The notes below the pieces were generated by a model. It was not told the DNA's origin, searched no databases, and saw only the letters and a list, made by a program, of their open reading frames with translations. Shown piece by piece: positions 13,867 to 23,296 of a stretch of 64,000 nucleotides of DNA. Both the position numbers and the translations under genes were made by a program. This stretch comes from an uncultured cyanobacterium (GTDB lineage Bacteria; Cyanobacteriota; Cyanobacteriia; PCC-6307; Cyanobiaceae). The stretch covers positions 1-64,000 of the forward strand of contig CAJWUF010000002.1 in NCBI GenBank assembly GCA_913047395.1, in the 5' to 3' direction. Every line of letters begins with the position of its first letter. Position 1 is the first letter of the stretch.

Positions 13867-13914
13867 GGAGCCACTTGCCGCCCCTCAGCACACTGCCAGG
13901 ATCCTTATCCTTCT

Positions 13915-15338
<1,424 letters not shown>

Positions 15339-15405
15339 ATAAGTTGAGGCTGAACTGATTTAGATAATTGCTGATCAGCATGTTCACCAGCCTTTGAATG
15401 GGCTC

Positions 15406-15560
15406 TTAGCTAAAAGATAAGCAGAAATGATGCACAGTTTTAATGCAGCTTGCTGCAACATCAGCTCCTTCTAACTTGAGATTGCCTGTAGTGAGCTATC
15501 TCCTTGAACTTTTGCCAGGAAAGCTTTGAGTTGTTCTTCTGACAGACAGGTGAACTTTGC
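15406..15560 (-). pseudogene. Degenerate Nif11/ProcA-type lanthipeptide leader fragment
   Basis: Minus-strand translation LAKFTCLSEEQLKAFLAKVQGDSSLQA, then an apparent -1 frameshift into LKLEGADVAA...; matches the ProcA leader pattern MSEEQLKAFxAKVxxDTSLQxxLKxEGADV. Confidence 0.75.
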
Positions 15561-15568
15561 CAATTCTT

Positions 15569-16282
15569 CTATAGCTCACTATCGCACTGATGTTTACCCA
15601 GATGGAGATCGGCACTCTTTTCGCCAATGAACTTCTTAAGATCTTCTGGCGGCAGCCAACGTCTATTAGCCCCATTTTTAAACGCGAAGCGAAGGAATTC
15701 TGCTGCGTACTGGATGCGAAGTCGTCGACTTGTTGAACCGGGTTCTCCTCCGTGAAGTTCGACAAGTGTTTTTAAAAGCGTGTACCCGTTGGTTGGTCCG
15801 GGGTTGCTTGTGAGAATGAGCACTGTGCGTGCAATTGGTGTGCGGTAGTTACGGTTCCAAACCCTGGCTCCCTTCATGCTGTTGTTTGTTTTATGTGATT
15901 TGAATTTTCTTAGTAGTCGTTCCCAATCAAGTTCGCTACCGGAACCGGACTCTTTCCTCTGCTTCACGATCTCGTAAGCCTCAGCCAATCCCTTGCCCTG
16001 CTCTTTCATCACCTGCAAGATTTCACTCGACATGTTCACAATCCAGCCAGCGCTTGTTGCCGCCCACGGAATGAAATCGGGATCATTCTTTGCCTTGGCA
16101 CCAAGGATGATGCTGGTGCGGGTGCCATCGTCGAAACGAACAGTCAGCTGAACCCTTTGGACAAGGCCGTCACCGATGCCGCGAACCATCCAGCCATCCC
16201 CACAATCCCGTCTGACCCCGTCACGTAGAGCAGTGATCCATTTTGCTGACTTATCGGCCATTGAAATCCTGTCGGGCGACAA
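15569..16282 (-). pseudogene. Truncated tyrosine recombinase / phage-type integrase (N-terminal and core-binding region only)
   Basis: LDWERLLRKFKSHKTNNSMKGARVWNRNYRTPIARTVLILTSNPGPTNGYTLLKTLVELHGGEPGSTSRRLRIQYAAEFLRFAFKNGA resembles integrase SAM-like regions; no R..HxxR..Y catalytic domain follows. Confidence 0.65.
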
Positions 16283-16373
16283 GCTGTCGGAAATTTCTTG
16301 TCAATTCAACAGCCTCACTGCTGCTTACTCAAGTGTTGGGAATTTAGCTTTGGCCTAGTAAGCAGACTATTAA

Positions 16374-17843
16374 CTATCTTGCTGCCTGGGTTGCAAAGGC
16401 AATCGCAGCTTCCCCGCGCCGGTGGATCTCGGTAGCGTAATTGGTCCAGGTGCCCTGGCCCCAATAGCGAAAGCAACTGGTCTCCAGCAGTAGTAAATAG
16501 AGAAGAGCTTCCTGATAGTGAGAGGTTTGGGTTACCGCAGGATCTTGAATTAGCAAAGGATCAAATACCTGGTGAAATTTGGCGCTAAGTCGGTTTATCG
16601 GTTCTAGAACGTTCTCATAGCCTTCAACCCAGCTGAGGTTGTTGGTCCAAGAAGCTCCGGCCATCGAGAAGGAGGGATCCATAACTTTGAGTTCAGTGAT
16701 GGCCGCTTCGATTGATTCTGGGGTAATTGTGCTAGCGACTTTTTGCCACACCTTGTGTTGCTGTACCGCCTGAATCATCGGGTAATCAGCAGGCTTGACA
16801 CCAGCGGCCTCTAGCAATTCCAGATACTCAGTAGCGTTGATCGGAACTGTGCCCTCACCATCAGCCTTAGAAGCGATGGTCTGATGAGCTTGGATAAAGG
16901 CGTTTGGAAACTCATTCATCATTACGCCGCCATTTTCTCCATCAGCAATTTGAGAAACCAATGATGGAATCGTTGTCCTACCCAACGATTGCCTTGCCAG
17001 CCCTAATGCTTCGTAATAGGGCTGCATCTGCCCCACCAACTTGGTATCTGAGCCCTGGGTTTTAATCAGCGCCGAGATGCTTACTGTTTCCCCTCTGGAA
17101 TTGCGCGCCACAAGTTGATTAGGGACGTATTTCTGCTCGTGGCTAAGGCTTGAACCATCGAGTTGTTCAACGCTATCTTCTTGAACCAGTAGCCAACGGT
17201 ATCCACAATCATTGAGGGCCTTCACCAATTCATAGAGAGTGTCTGGATGGTTGGGAAGGTGCATCTCCGGGGGAGAGAAACCCTTCACCCGTTGCAATAC
17301 TTCTGACCCAAACATCTCAGCAAACTGATGTTGCCAAGCCAGGATCTGCAGCTTCAGATCTGGGATAGGAGTTGAGGGTGCAACAGCATGACTCCAGAAG
17401 GTGCCAAGCCATTCAACGTGGGGTTGTATGGAAGGATCGCAGGTGAGATATTTCAGCGCATCGAGAATGTCGCGTCGACCCATTTGCTCAACACCCCAGA
17501 GCAAATTACCTGAGTAATCCAGCATGATCCGAGGATTGCATCCTTCTCTAATCAGTTGGGGAATAATTTCAGCGAGGCGCTTATAGCAATTAGCAAAGGG
17601 CTCAGCGTTGTGATTATCGCCCTCTTCACTGTGCTCCAACATGTATTGCAGATGCGAGATAAGCTCTCCATTCGGCCCGGCTGGAATCGTGGGCTGATGC
17701 ATGTGCAGAGCGCAGGCAAAAGCTGACTGAAACTTCTCCAGGTTCAGATTGCTCTGCTTTAGGAAAACAGGACCGGCTTGCTTTACCAGGGCAAGAATCT
17801 CAGCTTCGCGGCCAGCTATCGGCGGCAGGGCATGACTGGCCAT
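16374..17843 (-). CDS. Glycoside hydrolase family 57-like protein
   Basis: ALHMHQPTIPAGPNGELISHLQYMLEH...LDYSGNLLWGVEQMG...EWLGTFWSHAVAPSTP...GFSPPEMHLP. Confidence 0.8.
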   Translation of the reverse strand: MASHALPPIAGREAEILALVKQAGPVFLKQSNLNLEKFQSAFACALHMHQPTIPAGPNGELISHLQYMLEHSEEGDNHNAEPFANCYKRLAEIIPQLIREGCNPRIMLDYSGNLLWGVEQMGRRDILDALKYLTCDPSIQPHVEWLGTFWSHAVAPSTPIPDLKLQILAWQHQFAEMFGSEVLQRVKGFSPPEMHLPNHPDTLYELVKALNDCGYRWLLVQEDSVEQLDGSSLSHEQKYVPNQLVARNSRGETVSISALIKTQGSDTKLVGQMQPYYEALGLARQSLGRTTIPSLVSQIADGENGGVMMNEFPNAFIQAHQTIASKADGEGTVPINATEYLELLEAAGVKPADYPMIQAVQQHKVWQKVASTITPESIEAAITELKVMDPSFSMAGASWTNNLSWVEGYENVLEPINRLSAKFHQVFDPLLIQDPAVTQTSHYQEALLYLLLLETSCFRYWGQGTWTNYATEIHRRGEAAIAFATQAAR

Positions 17844-18320
17844 CTACTTTTATCTACAATTTAATCATATCGCACCACATATAGTGCATTGTTCACTTGC
17901 ATTGCACTATCTATCACAAACTATTCAGAAGGCGATTGACTGAAGGCAAGCAGGCATGACTTGGCCAACAATGCTCCTCGTCGCTCGCGGAAACTACCGA
18001 TAGGGATATTAATTAACAGGCGGCAATAGCAAAATACTGGCTTCAGCATGATGGTGACATTCAGTACAGCCTTTAAGGATTGGCGAAAGAGATAGAGATA
18101 TTTTTAAGAGCCAAGAAGTTTATGATTGGATTTACCATATTGAGCAATGCTTGCCAAGATAGAAACCGGTCAATCGAAGGAGTATATGTATATTTAAGTC
18201 AAAATATTGATAGATTCTGATGGTCATTAAGACAGGATATCCTTGCAGCAGTGAGTCAACCTGACCCACTCAATCATCAATGTGAATTGAAGAATTCAAA
18301 TTAATATTTTGCAAATTGCT

Positions 18321-18587
18321 TTAATTAGTCGAAACATGACAACACCAGAAACTATCTCCCATATCGGTTATCCCTTCTACACATTTCCCACCACCAACTG
18401 CACTTTCAAGCTCCTTAGTTGAGAGCTCAGTTGAATGAGAGTCGATGTCTTCAGCTGTAATCGGAAATCCTGCCTCATTAGCGATTGCAATAGCTGAATT
18501 ACCATCCGAAGCAGCCTTTGGCTTTCCCTGCAGAGTGGTGTCTTGCTTAACCTTGGCGATAAATGCCTTGAGCTATTCTTCTGACAT
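18321..18587 (-). pseudogene. Prochlorosin-type (ProcA) lanthipeptide precursor with an in-frame TAG at codon 5
   Basis: Minus strand: MSEE*LKAFIAKVKQDTTLQGKPKAASDGNSAIAIANEAGFPITAEDIDSHSTELSTKELESAVGGGKCVEGITDMGDSFWCCHVSTN*; Nif11-like leader, GGG cleavage motif, Cys/Ser/Thr core. Confidence 0.88.
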
Positions 18588-18871
18588 CAGATATTGACTT
18601 CTAGCTCAATCTTTAGCTCTCCCTGGTTACTGCTCAAATGAAGTCTTTGAAACAGCTTACCGCAAAATGCAGGCAAATAAAATCAGCGTGGGTTGCCGCT
18701 AAGTAAAGACAGGAGTTTATTTTTAGAATAATGAAATTTGCACGCTATAGGCTTAGATATTGCCAAAAGGTATTTTGCAAGGTCGAAATAGAGGGATTAA
18801 ATGACAAGCAATCTTCACCATCTCCGCTCGCCGAAATCTCTGGTATTTAAAAGAATCAAAACCATTTGCGT

Positions 18872-20203
18872 CTAACTCTCCATCGCTTCAGTGCTTGATG
18901 CTGCTGCTGAGGTGAGCAGCTCATACCCCTGCTCACTCACCACCACATCATCTTCAATGCGGATGCCGATCCCCTTCCATCGCTCCTCAATCATTGGTTG
19001 CCCTTCGGGTGCTGGCAGACGATCACTGAGATAAAGGCCAGGTTCAACCGTTAGCACCATGCCAGGCTCAAGATCTACCGGGTGCTCACCCAAGCGATAG
19101 GCACCGACATCGTGAACGTCCAACCCCAACCAATGGCCAGTGCGATGCATATACATATGGCGATAAGCACCCTGCTCGATCAATCCATCAACACTGCCAG
19201 CCAATAAACCCAGTTCCACAAGTCCTTCGACAAGTACGCACACCGCCCGATCATGCACCTGTTCAGCAGTACCTCCCGGTCGCACCTCAGCGATCGCTGC
19301 CTGCTGTGCTGCTAACACCAGCTCATAGAGAGCCCGTTGCTCAGCATTGAAGCGACCATTAATCGGGAAGGTACGCGTGATATCGCCGTTGTAGTAATCA
19401 ACTAGCGAGCAGCCCGCATCAATCAGCACCAGCTCACCATCAACAAGTGGGGCATTGTTAGCCGTGTAGTGCAGCACGCAGGCGTTATCGCCACCGGCCA
19501 CGATTGATCCATATGCAGGGCCTCGAGCGCCTTGCTCAAGGAAATACTGCTCGATCACCGCCTGCAGCTGTCGCTCATTCATGCCCGGGCGCGCCAGATT
19601 CCTAGCCAGCTCATGAGCCTCTGCCGAAATCCGAGCCGCTTCACGCATCCGCTCTAGTTCCTCGGGCCCTTTTTGCAACCTCAACTGATGCAACAACGGG
19701 CAAGGGGCCACAAGGCCAAGAGCCGAAACGCCACTGCGCGGCGCCCGATCTAGCTGTTGAGCCCAAGCGCTCAGCACCAACGGCTCCACCTTCGGGTGCT
19801 TGCCCACTCTGAAACCAATAGCCTCAGCACCTTTGAGGTAGTCAGCTAGCAGTTGGGGTAATTCAGCCAAAGGATGAGCAATATCAGCCCCAAAGCGCGT
19901 CACCGCTCCTTCCGCACCCCATCGAAAGCCATTCCATACTTCTTTACTGGCCTGCTTGGCTTGCACGAAAAGCACAAAGCGCTCACCTTCAGGCCGATGG
20001 GGCAGAAACAAGGCCACCGCATCAGGCTCATCAAAGCCGGTGAGATACCAGAAATCACTGTTCTGGCGAAACGGATACTCACAATCAGCATGATGAGTCA
20101 CCAATGGAGCCGCCGGAATCACGGCTGCCACGCCCCCCAATTTCGCCAAAAAACGAAGCCGACGTTGATAAAAAATAGACAGATCGATCACGGCCAGAGA
20201 CAC
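18872..20203 (-). CDS. pepP: Xaa-Pro aminopeptidase (aminopeptidase P)
   Basis: PFRQNSDFWYLTGFDEPDAV; LIDAGCSLVDYYNGDITRTFPINGRF; HRTGHWLGLDVHDVG. Confidence 0.93.
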   Translation of the reverse strand: MSLAVIDLSIFYQRRLRFLAKLGGVAAVIPAAPLVTHHADCEYPFRQNSDFWYLTGFDEPDAVALFLPHRPEGERFVLFVQAKQASKEVWNGFRWGAEGAVTRFGADIAHPLAELPQLLADYLKGAEAIGFRVGKHPKVEPLVLSAWAQQLDRAPRSGVSALGLVAPCPLLHQLRLQKGPEELERMREAARISAEAHELARNLARPGMNERQLQAVIEQYFLEQGARGPAYGSIVAGGDNACVLHYTANNAPLVDGELVLIDAGCSLVDYYNGDITRTFPINGRFNAEQRALYELVLAAQQAAIAEVRPGGTAEQVHDRAVCVLVEGLVELGLLAGSVDGLIEQGAYRHMYMHRTGHWLGLDVHDVGAYRLGEHPVDLEPGMVLTVEPGLYLSDRLPAPEGQPMIEERWKGIGIRIEDDVVVSEQGYELLTSAAASSTEAMES

Positions 20204-20397
20204 AACAGCTTTGGGACGTCAGGATGGGAGAAGAACACCATGCAGGGAGAACCCTCCATGCCATCGTCCGCCATTAGCGGATCACCACTAATCCTGGCGT
20301 CAGAGAAGGTCACACTGCTGAGCCATTGCAAGGAATGGCAACAGCATTACCAACTTGTCGCCATCAACCACGCCATCCATAAATCCCCACACCAGGT

Positions 20398-21393
20398 ATG
20401 AGCAGCGACCTCCTGGTCCTAACGCTATTGGTAGTTGTTGTTATCACCGGTTCTGCCTTGTGCTCAGGCGTAGAAGCTGCCCTGCTCACGGTTAATCCCG
20501 TGCGAGTGCATGAGCTAGCAGCAAGGCACAAACCGGTCGCCGGTGCCCGACGCTTGGCTCAACTACGTCAACGGCTGGGGCGCACCCTCTCTGTACTGGT
20601 AATCGCCAACAACGGCTTCAACATCTTCGGCAGCCTGATGCTTGGCGCCTTTGCTGCTTTTGTCTTCGAGAAGCACAAGATCATCGAGGTGGGCTTACCC
20701 CTGTTTTCCGTTGGTCTCACCTTGCTGGTGATCGTGTTTGGCGAGATTCTGCCGAAATCATTAGGCAGCCGCCTGGCTTTACCAGTTTCCTTGGCCAGTG
20801 CCCCAGTACTGCATTTTCTTGGCCTGATGATGCGTCCGGTAGTGCTGCTGCTGGAGCGTTTACTACCAGCAATCAGCGCCGAAAACGAAATCAGCACTGA
20901 TGAGAATGAAATCAGGCTGCTAGCCAGGCTAGGTTCGCAAAAAGGGCAGATCGAAGCCGATGAGGCTGCCATGATTGCCAAGGTGTTCCAGCTAAACGAC
21001 CTCACGGCACGTGATCTGATGACCCCCCGGGTGGCAGCTCCCACCCTCGATGCTGCCGCCAAGCTTGAATCACTGCGCCCTGAACTGCTTACTCACAACG
21101 CAGAGTGGTGGGTGGTGCTAGGGAAAGAAGTAGATAAGGTACTAGGCGTAGCAAGCCGCGAAAGGCTGCTCACCGCCCTTCTTCAGGGACAGGGCCAACT
21201 GACACCTTTAGACCTCAGTGAGGCGGTGGAATTTGTACCAGAAATGATTCGCGCCGATCGTCTCCTCATTGGCTTCCGTCGCGACAACAGTGGTGTGCGA
21301 GTTGTGGTGGATGAATTTGGCGGGTTCGTAGGCGTGATCGGTGCTGAAGCGGTCTTGGCCGTATTGGCCGGTTGGTGGCAGAAGTCCAACTAA
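20398..21393 (+). CDS. CNNM/DUF21-domain hemolysin-like (CorC/HlyC family) membrane protein
   Basis: DUF21 transmembrane block with IVFGEILPKSLGSRLALPVS, then a CBS-like region DLMTPRVAAPTLDA. Confidence 0.85.
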   Translation: MSSDLLVLTLLVVVVITGSALCSGVEAALLTVNPVRVHELAARHKPVAGARRLAQLRQRLGRTLSVLVIANNGFNIFGSLMLGAFAAFVFEKHKIIEVGLPLFSVGLTLLVIVFGEILPKSLGSRLALPVSLASAPVLHFLGLMMRPVVLLLERLLPAISAENEISTDENEIRLLARLGSQKGQIEADEAAMIAKVFQLNDLTARDLMTPRVAAPTLDAAAKLESLRPELLTHNAEWWVVLGKEVDKVLGVASRERLLTALLQGQGQLTPLDLSEAVEFVPEMIRADRLLIGFRRDNSGVRVVVDEFGGFVGVIGAEAVLAVLAGWWQKSN

Positions 21394-22715
21394 TGAACCA
21401 CACTCCCTCTACACCAGAGCGCTGCCGCCTTCTGCTAGCCCAATGGCACAAGCAACTATCACTCAGCCAACGTGAAAACAACCAACTAGCTGGCGAACTA
21501 ATCGCCCTAAATCGCCAGCTAAAGCGATTGGAACAGCGACGCCTACGAGTAGCCGTTTTTGGTCGAGTCGGAGTAGGCAAATCAAGCCTTCTCAATGCAC
21601 TACTGGGACAGGATGTCTTTGCAACCGATGTAGCCCATGGCAGCACCCGTAACCAACAAGCCGTGGACTGGTGCCAACCAATCAACAACCTTGAGTCCAT
21701 AGAGCTAGTCGACACACCCGGAATCGACGAAATTGCCGATGCCGGCCGAGCACGACTAGCGGCAAGGGTGGCACTGCAAGCCGACCTGGTGCTGCTGGTT
21801 CTTGATAGCGACCTAACCAGTGTCGAAGAAGCAGCCCTGAAGGCCCTGCTCAAAAGTGGTCGGCCTGTAATGCTGGTGCTTAACCGCTGCGATTGCTGGT
21901 CACCAGAGCAGCGAAATGCACTGTTGGCAAGTATTCGTCGACGCCTGCCTGCTGCAGCTCGTCAACTTCAGCTTTTAGCCGTTGCGGCTGCGCCGCGTCA
22001 GGCCCAGCTTCGCGCTGATGGCATCGTGCGCAGTAAAGCCTGCCCTGCTCAGGTCGAATCACTACGTAAAACCCTTATCAACCTGCTAACAGAACAGGGT
22101 GAATTACTTCTAGCACTCAATGCCTTACGCCAAGCCGACCGTTTTTATCAGTCCCTAAAGCGAGGGCGACTACAACGAAGCAAAGCAGCTGCACAAGGCC
22201 TGATCGGACGTTTCGCCGCCATCAAAGCTTCTGGCGTAGCAGTAAACCCTCTAGTGCTACTAGATCTAGCTGGTGGACTGGCATGTGACACCGCTTTAGT
22301 AATGCAGCTTTGTCAGCTCTATGGGCTGCAGATCGGTGGTCCTGCAGCCCGGAAACTACTCAGTCGACTATCTGGCCACAATGCCCTTTTAGGCGGCGCC
22401 CAACTAGGCATTCAGTTAGCACTCGGGGCAGTGCGACAGCTGCTACTGCTAGCGGCACCTTTCACCGGCGGGCTCAGCCTGGCACCAGCAGCCCCAGTAG
22501 CCCTCGCCCAGGCAGCCCTCGCTGTACACACCACCCAACGTACCGGTCGTCTAACAGCACGCGAAATCCTGCGCAGCAGCCAACGGCACCAAATCCAACC
22601 AGGTGCCCTGTTAAGGCGCCTAGCTGCCAGTGATCCTCAGGTGCGACGCTGGCTGGTCGACTGGCCAGAGATAACGAGCAATGAACCGCGTCAGCTCCAG
22701 GCCCTGCTTCCATGA
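21393..22715 (+). CDS. Era/YcjX-like GTP-binding protein
   Basis: VAVFGRVGVGKSSLLNALLG (P-loop), VDTPGIDEI, LVLNRCD. Confidence 0.85.
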   Translation: MNHTPSTPERCRLLLAQWHKQLSLSQRENNQLAGELIALNRQLKRLEQRRLRVAVFGRVGVGKSSLLNALLGQDVFATDVAHGSTRNQQAVDWCQPINNLESIELVDTPGIDEIADAGRARLAARVALQADLVLLVLDSDLTSVEEAALKALLKSGRPVMLVLNRCDCWSPEQRNALLASIRRRLPAAARQLQLLAVAAAPRQAQLRADGIVRSKACPAQVESLRKTLINLLTEQGELLLALNALRQADRFYQSLKRGRLQRSKAAAQGLIGRFAAIKASGVAVNPLVLLDLAGGLACDTALVMQLCQLYGLQIGGPAARKLLSRLSGHNALLGGAQLGIQLALGAVRQLLLLAAPFTGGLSLAPAAPVALAQAALAVHTTQRTGRLTAREILRSSQRHQIQPGALLRRLAASDPQVRRWLVDWPEITSNEPRQLQALLP

Positions 22716-23296
22716 GCAATCATCAGGGCACAATCGCCCTGTTTGGTACGAGCGCCGACCCACCAACCTGTGGCCACCAAGCGCTAATAGAGGGATTACT
22801 GACCGTGTTCCCAACGGTCGCCACCTGGGCCAGCAACAACCCGATGAAACACCATGTTGCCTCACTAGAGAAGCGACAAGCTCTACTGGCTGCTCTGGTG
22901 AAAGCAATCGCCAACCCACAACTAGAACTGATACAGGAACTAAGTAGTCCATGGGCTATCAACACCCTGGAGCTAGCTGCCTCCCGTTGGCCTGAAAGTG
23001 AATTGGTTTTTGTAGTTGGCAGTGATCTGGCCGGCCAAATACCTCGCTGGAAACAAGCTCGGGCTTTGCTGCGACTTGCCCGCCTCGCCATTGCCCCACG
23101 TCAAGGTTGGCCATTGCAACTACAGCAACTAGAAGCTCTCGAATGCTTAGGTGCTCGTATCGAGCTGCTGCCCCTGCAAGTCCCCGCCACAGCAAGTTCT
23201 GAGGTACGTAATCAACCAAAACCGGCCCAGATTCCGGCAGCGCTATGGCCTTTGCTGCTGAAGCACAATCTCTATGGCCTCGCCACCGATACCTGA
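22712..23296 (+). CDS. nadD: Nicotinate-nucleotide adenylyltransferase
   Basis: IALFGTSADPPTCGHQALIEGLL; located directly before nadE. Confidence 0.88.
   Translation: MSNHQGTIALFGTSADPPTCGHQALIEGLLTVFPTVATWASNNPMKHHVASLEKRQALLAALVKAIANPQLELIQELSSPWAINTLELAASRWPESELVFVVGSDLAGQIPRWKQARALLRLARLAIAPRQGWPLQLQQLEALECLGARIELLPLQVPATASSEVRNQPKPAQIPAALWPLLLKHNLYGLATDT

Noticed and set aside
19874-20401. 175-aa + strand ORF opposite pepP
   Set aside because: Antisense to a clearly conserved pepP reading frame.
21266-21853. 195-aa minus-strand ORF opposite the GTPase
   Set aside because: Arg/Ser-rich antisense frame of a conserved P-loop GTPase gene.
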